Shown here: piece after piece, positions 31,402 through 40,304 of the stretch | Position numbering within the stretch: position 1 is the stretch's first letter | Layout of the letters: the number at the start of each line of letters is the position of its first letter | From: Mesostigma viride | Taxonomy: Eukaryota > Streptophyta > Mesostigmatophyceae > Mesostigmatales > Mesostigmataceae | Direction: 5' to 3' | DNA length: 60,000 nt | NCBI GenBank assembly: GCA_009746045.1 | Contig: RPFO01000017.1 | Span: forward strand, 1,541,452 to 1,601,451 | Program-made: the position numbers and the translations under genes | The notes under the pieces: generated by a model | Seen by the model: the letters and a program-made list of their open reading frames with translations, nothing else | What the model was told of the DNA's origin: nothing | Database searches by the model: none

Positions 31402-32166
31402 ATGTCGTCCACGAAAACCATCGACCGACTGGAGGTGAACAAGTCGATTATTTTCCCCGACCGAACCACTCTCTCCTCCACGAACCCCTTCCAACTCGGC
31501 CAACTCGCCGAGTTCGTAACCGCCTGGAATGACGACCTGGGAGTTGAATGGTTGGAATGCAGGGTGTTTGACCCGAATAGAAAGGCCCACGAATTGTTTT
31601 TTGCGATATGGGAAGACGATACGTACGAGTACCAATGGGATTTCACCACGTCCGCCGCGAGCGTGGTCGGGAATCCCGTCAAGACGTTCAACAACGCGGT
31701 GGTGGAAGGTGGTGTCCTCAAGGTAGAAAACGGGAATACCCCCTACGTGACGGGCGTGCCCACCGGTACTTTCACCTTTTGCGTGAACGTGAAACCACAA
31801 TTCGATCTATCGGAGACGAGGAGCAGCGATGAGGGGAATCCCCTGGTATTTTACAACAATGTTCTGGTCAGGGCAATAAACGGCGGCTATCTTACAGTTG
31901 ATGACGGGACTGGCCTGCCCTTTACAACGACGACGACGGTGGCGACGGTCCCGTTTCATTTGGCCATCACCAATCAAGGCACGACACTTAAAGTGTACAA
32001 AGATGGTACGCTCATCTTCACGTCAAACAACAGTAATGTTGGGGGGCCATATCCCCAATTAATTTTAGACAGGGGCGGGCCGTGGGGTCCCGGCATATGG
32101 TACGACAAAGTGCTCATCAAATCGGGTGTGGCCATGACCAGGGAAGATATATTGAAACTCGTGTGA
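31402..32166 (+). CDS. Fibre-like protein with LamG/ConA-like domain
   Basis: The product is 254 residues. A short N-terminal shaft-like part (TKTIDRLEVNKSIIFPDRTTL) is followed by a beta-sandwich with the strand order and motifs of LamG/concanavalin folds (FTFCVNVKP, PFHLAITNQGTTLKVYKDGTLIF, GGPWGPGIWYDKVLI). These domains usually bind sugars. The promoter is late-type: an A-rich tract then CTGTATATC ending 13 bp before the ATG. Inference: glycan-binding tip protein working with the two upstream fibres. Confidence 0.7.
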   Translation: MSSTKTIDRLEVNKSIIFPDRTTLSSTNPFQLGQLAEFVTAWNDDLGVEWLECRVFDPNRKAHELFFAIWEDDTYEYQWDFTTSAASVVGNPVKTFNNAVVEGGVLKVENGNTPYVTGVPTGTFTFCVNVKPQFDLSETRSSDEGNPLVFYNNVLVRAINGGYLTVDDGTGLPFTTTTTVATVPFHLAITNQGTTLKVYKDGTLIFTSNNSNVGGPYPQLILDRGGPWGPGIWYDKVLIKSGVAMTREDILKLV

Positions 32167-32211
32167 GAATGCGTGTGTTGATCAATTGACTGAATTATTT
32201 AAATATGTCCA

Positions 32212-32907
32212 TTGAATAAAGCTGGAATGTTGCTAAGGAAACTCGGTCTCAACAAAAAAGTACAGCCACAACCGGGCGCGAAAGAGGCGCTCAGAAATCT
32301 AACACTGCAGGAACTGACCCCCTTCTCGTTCGACGGCCACGTGTTCTCCCCGGCCAAGGTGGTCAGGGTGTACGACGGGGACACCGTGAAGGTGGCCGTG
32401 CTGTCCCCATGGGACAACCTGCCCACCCTGCTGACGGTCAGGATGTGGGGCACGGACGCCGACGAGCTGGCACCCGCGCACGATCTGCCGAACAGGGACG
32501 AAATCAGGATGCGCGCCATGAGGGCCAGGAACAGGCTGGTGCAGTTGACGACGGACGTGAACGTCGAACTGGCCGACACACAGAAGTCGGTCAAGGACGT
32601 GCAGACCATGATCGACGCGCGCAACCAGAAACTCGTCACGGTCCAGTGCCGCGGGTTCGACTGTTTCGGCCGCGTGCTGGGCGTGCTCTACGACCTGGAC
32701 GGGACGTGCATCAACAAGGTGATGCTGGACGAGGAGCTGGTGAAGCCGCGGCCGGCGTCCGAAGGCGCGCCGGTGTGGTGCTTTGATTCTAGCGCCTCAA
32801 GGCCGTTCCGTCACGGTACACGTGCGTCCTGGTCGTCACAAGCGGGGCGGCACGGGCAAGTAGTCGATTCTTCTCGTCCAGAAGAAAGCATCGATACTTT
32901 ACGCTGA
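32212..32907 (+). CDS. Staphylococcal-nuclease-like (SNase) protein, uncertain C-terminus
   Basis: SNase motifs are in order: AKVVRVYDGDTVKV (about 43-56), then VRMWGTDADEL with the Arg and Glu that correspond to the catalytic pair, and DCFGRVLGVLY with the second Arg. The core fits a thermonuclease fold of about 170 residues that cuts DNA or RNA in the presence of calcium. Between the motifs there is a longer helical insert (residues 100-140). After VKP the frame runs on into low-quality sequence and overlaps the convergent gene by 119 bp; a slip near 32750 is likely and the true end is probably near 32786. There is no signal peptide. Confidence 0.75.
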   Translation: MNKAGMLLRKLGLNKKVQPQPGAKEALRNLTLQELTPFSFDGHVFSPAKVVRVYDGDTVKVAVLSPWDNLPTLLTVRMWGTDADELAPAHDLPNRDEIRMRAMRARNRLVQLTTDVNVELADTQKSVKDVQTMIDARNQKLVTVQCRGFDCFGRVLGVLYDLDGTCINKVMLDEELVKPRPASEGAPVWCFDSSASRPFRHGTRASWSSQAGRHGQVVDSSRPEESIDTLR

Positions 32908-33349
32908 ACTGCTTGGGCGGGTTTCGTCCGTCTAGGTAGAACTTGAGCCCTGTGTACGTGTACATGGATAGAAAGGGGACGACAGTGAGGGACTCGGGGT
33001 CGAACTCATCCTCGCCAACGACTACTTTGACCCGGACGTCGCTCGTGATGTCTCTGATCACATCGCACGTCGGCAAGCGGTCGAGTTTGAATATCGAGTC
33101 GCCAGTCTGGCCGTCTACCTCGAGGACCGGGATGTGGTTGACAATGTACTTGGTGGACGGTTCATACGCGACACACTGGGTCCAGCCCTCGCCGACTTCT
33201 TCACGCGGGGGCGTCACGAGGACCTCGAGGGCCTGGTTGAGGGTCCCCTCTCCCAACTCGTACACTGGCAGTGTGTCGATTAATGCGTCGATGTCCATGG
33301 TGTACACGCTTTCATAGCACGACTGATAATCCACTGGCTCTAGACGCAT
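32789..33349 (-). CDS. Unknown soluble protein, coupled to upstream gene
   Basis: The product is 186 residues from the ATG at 33349. This ATG shares one base with the stop of the upstream gene (TGATG at 33351-33347), a pattern that favours coupled expression. A longer frame exists upstream but has poor composition because it shadows the neighbour. The sequence is beta-rich with LTVVPFLSMYTYTGLKFYLDG and no Cys pattern. Not recognised. It converges on the nuclease gene. Confidence 0.65.
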   Translation of the reverse strand: MRLEPVDYQSCYESVYTMDIDALIDTLPVYELGEGTLNQALEVLVTPPREEVGEGWTQCVAYEPSTKYIVNHIPVLEVDGQTGDSIFKLDRLPTCDVIRDITSDVRVKVVVGEDEFDPESLTVVPFLSMYTYTGLKFYLDGRNPPKQFSVKYRCFLLDEKNRLLARAAPLVTTRTHVYRDGTALRR

Positions 33350-34643
33350 CACAGGTCCATAACCACCTTCGTGGGGTCGCTGGCGGCGGCCTTCTTGCCC
33401 CCCCGCCCCGCTTCCTCGGCTTCTTCTTGCCCGCGTCCACCTGCACCGTGCGGACGTCGTCCCCCGCCACGGACGCGTCGTCGTACGCGCTCTCGCCCCC
33501 GTCGTCGATGATCTGCACCACACTGTCCCTCTGCGGGCTGGGCGGCATGGCCTCCTGCACCACCCTGTCCATGTTCACGGGGGGGCCACGTCCGGCCTGT
33601 ACAGCATGGGCCCGCGCATCACGTACCCGCCACTCCCCCCTCCGCCCCCGGCGCGCCGTCGTCGCTCTCACGCGGAGGAGGCGGAGGAGCCTGCTGCCCC
33701 CCCCGGCGGCCTCCTGCTTCTGTATCATCATCTTCACGATGCTCTTCATCAGCTCGGGGTCCGTCTTGGCGATCTCGGTCATGGAGGGCAGCCCAGAACT
33801 GGCGAACGAAGCGGACATATGGAACATCATCGCCGACCCGCCCAGCATCAGCATCAGCTCCATCTCCGGCGGCATCGACACGCGGTGCCGGTGCTTGTCG
33901 TACAGCCGCTCGAACACCCCGTCGTAATCCGTGACGTTCGCCAGTATGCTCTCCGACCACCCGTCCAGCTTGAGGCCTATCGGGTCGTACCGGTTGTTGA
34001 AGAACTGCATCGCGGACGTGGTGGCCACCAGCATCTGCCGCATCGTGTTGATGGCGTTCTTGGTCTCGATCGAGCGCGCCACCTTGTCGCACTCGAACCG
34101 CATCTCGTCGATGTCCGCGCGCATATCGAAGTTGGGAACGGCGAACCCCTTGTCCTTGTACCTGTGCAGCTTGTGCAGGAGGTCCAGCTTCTCCGCGTGG
34201 ACCTCCTGCGGGCTCTTTCTGGGCATCATGGCCTCGTCGTCGATCACGTCCTCGCCGTAATGCAGATCGTCCTCGTACCCCTCGTCGTCGCCGTACCCGT
34301 CGTAGTCGCCGTACTGGTCGAATTGGAACCCCTTCTCCATCGGCTGATGAGCCGGCGGGGGAGCCGAGAACATCGACTTGGTCTTCTTCGGGTTGGCCAG
34401 CATGTCGAACATGTCCTCCTTGCTCGATTTATTCCTCCCACCCCCCTTCTTGTCCTTGTGCTTGCTCTTTTTAGAGTGCAGCGGCACCGCGCCGACGGGG
34501 CCGGGCCACTCGCCGCCGTCGTCGTCCACTATGTCCACGTTGTCCATCGCGCCTCCTCGCACCATGGGGGCGTTTATTCTAGATCCACCACCCGCGCCGT
34601 CGTCCGCGTCCTCTATATCCACGGGCAGGAGTTTTGTCGACAT
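33349..34643 (-). CDS. Acidic/Gly-rich structural-type protein, four homopolymer breaks
   Basis: The ATG at 34643 opens an acidic, Gly-rich N-terminus with a basic patch (KKSKHKDKKGGGR), Tyr/Asp/Gly repeats (DQYGDYDGYGDDEGYEDD) and a helical middle (residues 165-330). The frame is formally open to 33312 but is scrambled between about 33700 and 33585. Runs of C or G at 33697-33704 (8), 33635-33640 (6) and 33579-33585 (7) are each one base short and together restore the frame. A fourth run, 33398-33404 (7), changes the tail; corrected, it ends in a Lys/Ala-rich stretch with stop at 33351-33349. Product about 430 residues. Possibly a scaffold or core protein. A partial copy is at 53628-54289. 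Confidence 0.65.
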
Positions 34644-34748
34644 CTGCTACTATGCGTCGTGATTTGAACTCGACCGGAAGCGCACGGCTGGACACAAATA
34701 GATCTTGAGTTGGATCAATTCGTATATTCATAACTCAGTGGTTAGCAA

Positions 34749-34982
34749 TCACATCCTCCCGCCCCTTTGCAAACGCAGACAGAACTTCCTGTTCCAACCA
34801 ATCAACTCAAATAACACGTGCAGGATAGCCGCAGACACACCGACTTGTAGCAAAATACCAGTGTGTGACATTGCCATCCTCGAGTTTTGCTGCATGTGCA
34901 CCGAATGAACGAGAGTCATAATGCCGGCCATAGCCGCCGCAACAATCGCGGATTCTACAAGAACTGCGCCGAACTGGGACAT
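34749..34982 (-). CDS. 77-residue two-pass membrane protein
   Basis: Two hydrophobic helices are clear: VLVESAIVAAAMAGIMTLVHS (8-27) and TGILLQVGVSAAILHVLFELI (41-61). The C-terminus is basic. It is an intact frame from the ATG at 34982. An identical copy is at 54395-54628. Function unknown; likely a virion membrane protein. Confidence 0.6.
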   Translation of the reverse strand: MSQFGAVLVESAIVAAAMAGIMTLVHSVHMQQNSRMAMSHTGILLQVGVSAAILHVLFELIGWNRKFCLRLQRGGRM

Positions 34983-35076
34983 GGAATCGATCTAGGATAA
35001 ACGTAACATTTATATTCAGTTCACCATCATTTCGCTCGAGTCGTAGGGAGATGACTCGTTCAATTCGTGAGCTATT

Positions 35077-35304
35077 CTAATGCGGCCACGTGGCCCTCGC
35101 GCACGCCCACGCTAGCCAACCATGCACGGCGGCCACGACGCACGACCGCACCGCCCCCGCCGACGTCTCTGCCAGATTTCTCATCCGATTCCCAGTCGCG
35201 CGGATCCTGCCGCTGAACTGGGGGTCCTCGTCTGACCCGTGCGCCGGGGTAAGGTAGTGAATCACATAGGGCATGGTTTGTAGCCGAATATTGTTATCAG
35301 ACAA
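35077..35304 (-). CDS. Small protein with hydrophobic C-terminus
   Basis: The product is 75 residues with a polar N-half and a C-terminal segment (VRSCVVAAVHGWLAWACA) that could anchor it in a membrane. The start is the ATG at 35304; a second ATG is ten codons in. An AATATTG lies close upstream. It is identical at 54723-54950. Supported only by composition and position. Confidence 0.45.
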   Translation of the reverse strand: MSDNNIRLQTMPYVIHYLTPAHGSDEDPQFSGRIRATGNRMRNLAETSAGAVRSCVVAAVHGWLAWACARATWPH

Positions 35305-35391
35305 ACATTTCGATATGTGAGCGCATATAAGGACAGTCTTTTATTACAAAATAAATTACAATAAACTTTACTCCCACGACAGCATCCTCCT

Positions 35392-36372
35392 TCAATCCGT
35401 CATAAACTCCCCCGTCACCGTGCCGGGGTGCGCGGGGGCGAACCCGGGGGGCACGCCGTTGTCGATCAGCATGTAGTACGTCATGAACGCCTCCAGCCAC
35501 GCGAGCCGCTGTTTCCGCGCCGGGTCGGGGGACTTGTCGCTGCCGGACTCGGCCCGCACCATCCGGATGCAGGTGTCCGCGGTGGTGGTGCCGGCGTGGA
35601 CGTCCAGCACGCGCAACTGGCGAACGTACGTCCTCCACTGCGGGACGTAATCCGTCGCCACGATGGAGAGCGTCTCCGCGTCGGCCGCCTCCCCTCCCGC
35701 GATGTCCACCATGCTCGCGACCAGGTCCGTGGAGATCCTGTCCAGTCCCACCAGCAGCGACTCGTGGTCGCGCATGGCCTTCACCACTTCCGGGTGATGG
35801 TAGATGTACAGCGTGGAGTGGCGCTGGAACCCCAGCCTCCGCACCTGTCTGTCCAGCCTCCACAGGTCCCCCGGCGAGAACGGGAACCGGGTCTGCGGGT
35901 CCTCGAACCGCCCGGACGCGATGATGTACTCCGCCAGCCGCACCGCGTCAAACCCCACTACCTGCCGCGTGGGGCGCACGAACTTGAACACCCTCTCCTT
36001 TGACGGCAAATCCTCCATCGTGATGGGGTCCTCCTTGTTGGACACCCTCATCGATAGGTGGGCGGCGATCGTCCTCTTGGCGCGGGCGTAGGGCAGCACC
36101 GTCCGCCTCACCCACCGCTGGATGCGGATGGCCTGCTGGTTGCAATACACCGCGCACTCCAACTCCCGGCGTGTGGCGTCCCGGAACGGACGCAGCCCCT
36201 GCATGAGCGCTATCCTCCTCAGCGTATCGCGCTTGGTTTTGCCGTAGTAGTTGGTGGGGATGGCGGACGCTGCCCGGACGCTGAGACGGACGTCCTTGAC
36301 GTCCGCGGCCACGCGAAACGTCTTCATTCCTACTGGTACGTCCAGACAATCCGCGCGCGGATGTACCCACAC
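35392..36372 (-). CDS. IQ-motif and U-box-like protein
   Basis: The product is 326 residues; an ATG at 36327 would remove the first 15 residues and is a fair alternative. Around residues 82-100 is an IQ-like calmodulin-binding helix (CNQQAIRIQRWVRR). It is followed by VSNKEDPITMEDLP, VGFDAVRLAEYIIASGRF and DPQTRFPFS, the order of conserved positions in U-box ubiquitin ligase domains, which hold a RING fold without zinc. The C-terminal half is helical. Inference: it could recruit a host ubiquitin-conjugating enzyme, and this genome also carries a JAMM-type deubiquitinase candidate. An identical copy is at 55038-56018. Confidence 0.6.
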   Translation of the reverse strand: MWVHPRADCLDVPVGMKTFRVAADVKDVRLSVRAASAIPTNYYGKTKRDTLRRIALMQGLRPFRDATRRELECAVYCNQQAIRIQRWVRRTVLPYARAKRTIAAHLSMRVSNKEDPITMEDLPSKERVFKFVRPTRQVVGFDAVRLAEYIIASGRFEDPQTRFPFSPGDLWRLDRQVRRLGFQRHSTLYIYHHPEVVKAMRDHESLLVGLDRISTDLVASMVDIAGGEAADAETLSIVATDYVPQWRTYVRQLRVLDVHAGTTTADTCIRMVRAESGSDKSPDPARKQRLAWLEAFMTYYMLIDNGVPPGFAPAHPGTVTGEFMTD

Positions 36373-36494
36373 CGCCCGTGTGGTGAGAAGCCGCCGTTCG
36401 GTCGCCGGCCCCGGTATTAAGTGTAGTCTATGCTGTAGTAGTCTAGGCTTTCGTATATGCGGTCTTGATAATCTACAAACTTCTTAAAGAACCT

Positions 36495-36827
36495 ATGAGT
36501 GATGAGGACGGTCCGATAGTCGTGGAAAGGGCACCTGGTCTCACAGACTTTCTGTACCCATGGGGTGAGAAATGCACCACCATTTTTTCGGGGGATGCGT
36601 GCCCAATATTGGAGGAGGGCGACGACCAGTTCGATTTTGTGACGTCGTCCATCCACCGTCTCTGTTGCAATAGGGGTTGCGACAAAATCACCAGGAAGGG
36701 TGGCATGAAAAAGTGCGCAAATTGCAAAAAAGCATATTACTGCTCGAAAACGTGCCAAACAGAGGCATGGCCGTTTCATAAGATTGGATGTGCTCGTTTA
36801 AGAGACGGATGGTGTGAAACGCAGTAA
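36495..36827 (+). CDS. Short MYND zinc-finger protein
   Basis: The product is 110 residues from the ATG at 36495; the frame is open from a TTG at 36465. The MYND finger is at residues 57-99: C-x3-C, CANC, YCSKTC, W-x-x-H-x-x-x-C. The N-terminal 55 residues are acidic. It is divergent from the U-box-like gene and ends 64 bp before the first BRO-like gene. It shares only the finger with the MYND protein at 5232. An identical copy is at 56141-56473. Confidence 0.75.
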   Translation: MSDEDGPIVVERAPGLTDFLYPWGEKCTTIFSGDACPILEEGDDQFDFVTSSIHRLCCNRGCDKITRKGGMKKCANCKKAYYCSKTCQTEAWPFHKIGCARLRDGWCETQ

Positions 36828-36840
36828 GCTCGGGAGCGGG

Positions 36841-36890
36841 TGGCGCGCTTATCTCAAGGGATAACATTTCTCCGCCTCTAGTAAACGATC
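36841..36890 (+). promoter_or_regulatory. Shared promoter block of BRO-like gene A
   Basis: TGGCGCGCTTATCT begins 50 bp before the ATG, followed by a GGATAACATTTCTCCGCC block. The same block lies 50 bp before gene B and 51 bp before gene C. It differs from the TATA-type elements of the structural genes and is probably an early promoter. Confidence 0.65.
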
Positions 36891-37802
36891 ATGGCATCCC
36901 AAGGGGTTGTGATGTACCTGCAGCCCTCGCGCGAGGTGCCAGGGGATGACCCGTTTGCGAACAAGATGCGAGTGACGCCCGATGGCATGATTTCGAAGGT
37001 AGACGTCGTCAAGGTTGTATGCTTCATGAACCCGGATGGCACGTTTACGGACAATGCAAACACTAATGCATCTCAATACCTGTCGAGGGTCAAGAGAGAT
37101 TTCCCGGAAGATGACACAGGGTGTGTCATCTGGAAATTTCCAGGTGCCAGGCAGCGAGACACTCCTGTCACCGACAGAGCCGGCATCATCAAACTCATCC
37201 AGCTGCTGCCCGGCAAGAGGGCCGCGTCATTCCGCGACAAGCTGGCGACGCTGTTCGAGCGGTACCTCGACGCCGACCGGTCGCTGGCCGACGAGATTTA
37301 CGCCCGCGCCGACGCCAGGGATGCTCAACTGACAGACGACAAGCGCGTCAAGAGCTGCGAAAGCACTAAGGCTCACATGGCCGCCGTGAAGGAGAGCGGC
37401 GCCCCCTATCTGGCGTCCAACCCGGCCAGTGTGTACGCGCACATCAACGAGACCCAAAACGTTACCGTGACAGGCATGCACACTCGCGACATACGCGAAT
37501 TGCACAAGATGAAGAAGAGCGACGCCACTCGTGACTACTTCACCGAAGTGCTCAGCAGTGGGATCGACTTGATGAATGTGCTCAACAAGAGGGCGATAGA
37601 AAAGGGTGGCAATCCCATTACCAGCATTGATTCTATCGGAAAAGAGTTGTTCCCGGTGTTTGAGCGCCTTAAGATGCACGAGGAAGCCAGTGCACCGCAG
37701 CCCAGGTCGTTCGCGCTGGCCAACAAGAGCAAAAGAGAAGAATACAACGCTCGACAGCGACTGGTATTGGAAACCCCAGCAAGGAAGCGTGTTTGTTCGT
37801 AA
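36891..37802 (+). CDS. BRO-like DNA-binding family protein, paralogue A
   Basis: The product is 303 residues. The N-terminal ~125 residues have the layout of BRO-N-like domains found in large DNA viruses and some phages: RVTPDGMISKVDVVK, a KFPG..QRDTPVTDR turn, and a helix pair IIKLIQLLPGKRAASFR with FERYLDAD. The C-terminal half is helical, with KSCESTKAHMAAVKES, and ends basic (ARKRVCS). BRO proteins bind DNA and affect host and viral transcription. Paralogues B and C lie 4.3 and 5.3 kb downstream and are closer to each other than to this one. An identical copy is at 56537-57448. Confidence 0.7.
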   Translation: MASQGVVMYLQPSREVPGDDPFANKMRVTPDGMISKVDVVKVVCFMNPDGTFTDNANTNASQYLSRVKRDFPEDDTGCVIWKFPGARQRDTPVTDRAGIIKLIQLLPGKRAASFRDKLATLFERYLDADRSLADEIYARADARDAQLTDDKRVKSCESTKAHMAAVKESGAPYLASNPASVYAHINETQNVTVTGMHTRDIRELHKMKKSDATRDYFTEVLSSGIDLMNVLNKRAIEKGGNPITSIDSIGKELFPVFERLKMHEEASAPQPRSFALANKSKREEYNARQRLVLETPARKRVCS

Positions 37803-37839
37803 TAATGAGGCCCGTATGAATAAAGAGTCGTTTGCGTGA

Positions 37840-39000
37840 CTAGGACCCGCGCATTTGTTTTTGATACTTATCCACGACCCGCTGAAGATGGTCAACCAAT
37901 TTGGGATTTAGCCTCCCATCGCTCCCATAAACCGCGGGCCATCGGAGACGCCGTGTGATGAAACCCAGAGACATCCGGGGGCGTGGGGCAGGTGGCAAGG
38001 GGGCGCCCATCGGTGGGGGGCAGGGGCAGGGGCAGGGGGGGCGGGGCATCTGCCTTCTTCTTCTTCTTCTTCTTCTTCTTGGCGGTCTTTTTAGGTGCCG
38101 GCGCCGGGTTGCTCTGTACCTCCGGCTCTCCGTCGTCACCCCCCCCTCGTCAACTGTATTCATTCGCGCGGAAAGCTCATCCACCTTGTAAAGCACTTGT
38201 TTTGTGACGGGCCCGTCCGTTTGGCGTTGCGCGCACTTGGCTACCACTCTGGTGAGAGGGGCATGCATCCATATGCTTGTCCCGTTTGTCTTCTCATACG
38301 GAAGGAGACCGTAGGTTCTGTAGTAATAGTTCACTAGACTCAAGTTGTTGTGGATATTACACACCCATTTTCTCATTTCGTCCAACTGTTCATATTTGTT
38401 CAATTTCATCCGCGCCATCTGTTGAAACACTGCTTGTTTGGTTTCTGGGAATTTGTCGAGCTCCTTCACGAGTTTCTCGTGCGTTAAGCCCGCATAGGGG
38501 GTTTCATCTCTGCACACGCCGTGACTTGCCTGCAAAACAAGCCTAGGTTTTGGCGACTCTTTCATTAGCGGACTTAGCTTGTTGATGGCGTAACAGACCA
38601 TTCGCCGACCCACTCCGACGAACTTGTCTTTTTCTGGTCCAGGACAATCCCAAAACTCTTGTGGACGCACGTAAAACCAATTCAATTTAATGTAATTATC
38701 GCCACTGCCTGTGTGGATATTAAACTCCGCGTACGCCATGACATCTCCTCCCTCCACCTCTTCATCCCTAACCGCCTTCCGTATCTTCCTGGTGAGTGCC
38801 GACGTGTACCCGTCCGGGATGGGGATGCTGAGTTTCATGTATGATCTATTGTTAGTTTGCTCGTACAAACTAAAACGGTGACCGTCGATGACGGGCGGTG
38901 TGAAGCTAGTGACCTCTCTCCCGAGCGGTTTCGAATTCTTAACCATACTCGTGCAATACTCATGCAACATATATTTCTCTCGCCTATGTAAAAGACTCAC
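37840..39000 (-). CDS. GNAT-like protein with Lys/Pro-rich tail, three homopolymer breaks
   Basis: The product is 386 residues as read. Residues 100-260 suggest an acetyltransferase (GNAT) fold: a strand, then FVGVGRRMVCYAI (acetyl-CoA loop position), LVLQAS, and NNLSLVNYYYRTYGLLPYE as the typical final helix and strand. The match is by pattern only. The tail (nt about 38150-37950) is out of frame between runs of C or G at 38139-38146 (8), 38035-38041 (7) and 38015-38020 (6), each one base short; corrected, it is a Lys8 run followed by Ala/Pro repeats, then the well-formed end (VVDKYQKQMRGS). Start at 39000, or at 38970. The copy at 57486-58646 differs by one silent base. Confidence 0.55.
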   Translation of the reverse strand: MSLLHRREKYMLHEYCTSMVKNSKPLGREVTSFTPPVIDGHRFSLYEQTNNRSYMKLSIPIPDGYTSALTRKIRKAVRDEEVEGGDVMAYAEFNIHTGSGDNYIKLNWFYVRPQEFWDCPGPEKDKFVGVGRRMVCYAINKLSPLMKESPKPRLVLQASHGVCRDETPYAGLTHEKLVKELDKFPETKQAVFQQMARMKLNKYEQLDEMRKWVCNIHNNLSLVNYYYRTYGLLPYEKTNGTSIWMHAPLTRVVAKCAQRQTDGPVTKQVLYKVDELSARMNTVDEGGVTTESRRYRATRRRHLKRPPRRRRRRRRRQMPRPPCPCPCPPPMGAPLPPAPRPRMSLGFITRRLRWPAVYGSDGRLNPKLVDHLQRVVDKYQKQMRGS

Positions 39001-39099
39001 GGCCGACCAGCGCAGGGGCGGTGGCAGTTACCGCGTGACAAAGGCTACCATCATCCGCGCGCCTCGGTTATAATAATATCATCATTCACTTGAGCATGC

Positions 39100-39696
39100 A
39101 TGTCGTATCCAGTCGTGTCCTTAGAGCGCCTCATGCCTTCAGAGACCGAAGCGGGCACGGCGGAGGGGTTCTGGCTCAACCTCACCGGCTCTCTTCACAA
39201 CGATTTTGAAAAGGGGACGCAAGGGTTCATAGACAAGTTGGGGCGCTACTGCCTCGTTTTCAACGCGTATGACGAAACGTTGGAAGACTGTCACATGAAC
39301 CGCATAATTGACATGCTTTTCCACAAGAAGGTGCCATTCAGCGTCGAGTTCTACCGCGGACCGAAGTGCGCGAGTGGCGCGAGTCCCCTTACTTGGAGGC
39401 GTTGGGATTCATACATCGACATCCGCCGCCCTGAAGTGCGCGTGATACGGGCTCACCTGGAAAGGCCGTACAAGGATCCCGAGTTCTACAAGTCCGTTCC
39501 GCCCCTCGACCAACTGCAGATAGGGCCGTACTCGTTCCCTCCCGCGTACCGTCGCCTCATTCACGACTATTGCAAGGACTTCACCGTCTACGAGCTCATA
39601 GGAACTTACAACGGGGAGAACAAGAACCTGCCATCCCACAAGTCATGGAGCGAGTCTGTGCGCCTCGGGCGTGACATAAATGACGACTGTCTCTAA
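39100..39696 (+). CDS. Unknown soluble protein
   Basis: The product is 198 residues with normal globular composition and many Tyr, Arg and Pro. It has five Cys without a zinc pattern. No catalytic or membrane motif was recognised. A TATAATAATATC box lies 20-30 bp upstream and the region is divergent from the GNAT-like gene. The stop is followed within two bases by the next ATG. An identical copy is at 58746-59342. Confidence 0.65.
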   Translation: MSYPVVSLERLMPSETEAGTAEGFWLNLTGSLHNDFEKGTQGFIDKLGRYCLVFNAYDETLEDCHMNRIIDMLFHKKVPFSVEFYRGPKCASGASPLTWRRWDSYIDIRRPEVRVIRAHLERPYKDPEFYKSVPPLDQLQIGPYSFPPAYRRLIHDYCKDFTVYELIGTYNGENKNLPSHKSWSESVRLGRDINDDCL

Positions 39697-39698
39697 CG

Positions 39699-39926
39699 AT
39701 GACAGCCGCCCGTTTCGTCCCCATCCCCGTCCCCACCCCCATCCCCATCCCCATCCCCATCCCTGTGCCCGTGCCGAGGCCGAGACCGCGGCCCAGACCC
39801 AGGTCGAGGGGGCGGAGATCTAGGCGCCACCCGCTCCGGTCTCAAAGTTACGCGGCCGTGGTCGGGGCCGTCGCCTCCGACACCGTCGCCTCCACCACCT
39901 CGGCCACCGGCCGGCTAGAGAAGTGA
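39699..39926 (+). CDS. Pro/Ile then Pro/Arg repeat peptide, doubtful
   Basis: The 75-residue frame starts two bases after the previous stop (TAACGATG). It encodes a run of Pro-Ile and Pro-Val pairs from CCCCAT repeats, then Pro-Arg pairs, then a polar tail, and overlaps the convergent membrane protein gene by 79 bp. The repeat may be only simple-sequence DNA. The tight start position is the main point in its favour. An identical copy is at 59345-59572. Confidence 0.35.
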   Translation: MTAARFVPIPVPTPIPIPIPIPVPVPRPRPRPRPRSRGRRSRRHPLRSQSYAAVVGAVASDTVASTTSATGRLEK

Positions 39927-40228
39927 GCCGACCCGCCCGTCATGAGCATGGAATAGGACAAACTGGCACCCCCGGATGTCCAGAAACCCTTCCAGATCTT
40001 CCACGGCAGCGTGTCGTAGGCGTAGGCCTTGTCGCGGAAGTTCCTGTACAGCACGTAGGCGAGCCCGCTGAGACCCAGAATCCACGAGATGGACACGGTC
40101 GACCGGATGTTTGCCTTCAGGCGAAACTTCTCCCGCTTAACCCGCACCCAGGTGGCGATCACGTGCGCCAAACCGATCAGCAGGCCGACCTTGAAGAGGT
40201 TCTTAAAATCGTACATAAACATACCCAT
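39848..40228 (-). CDS. Membrane protein with two or three helices
   Basis: The product is 126 residues. Hydrophobic segments lie at about 13-28 (VGLLIGLAHVIATWV) and 45-63 (VSISWILGLSGLAYVLY), with a weaker one near 84-95. Basic residues flank the first (KREKFRLK). GTTCTATATC lies 9 bp before the ATG. A virion membrane role is probable. An identical copy is at 59494-59874. Confidence 0.65.
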   Translation of the reverse strand: MGMFMYDFKNLFKVGLLIGLAHVIATWVRVKREKFRLKANIRSTVSISWILGLSGLAYVLYRNFRDKAYAYDTLPWKIWKGFWTSGGASLSYSMLMTGGSAHFSSRPVAEVVEATVSEATAPTTAA

Positions 40229-40304
40229 CGCGAGTGATATAGAACCTACCTCCGTTTTTTTTTTGCGACCGAGGCCGGACAGCCGCGACGGGGAAAGAGC
40301 CGGG

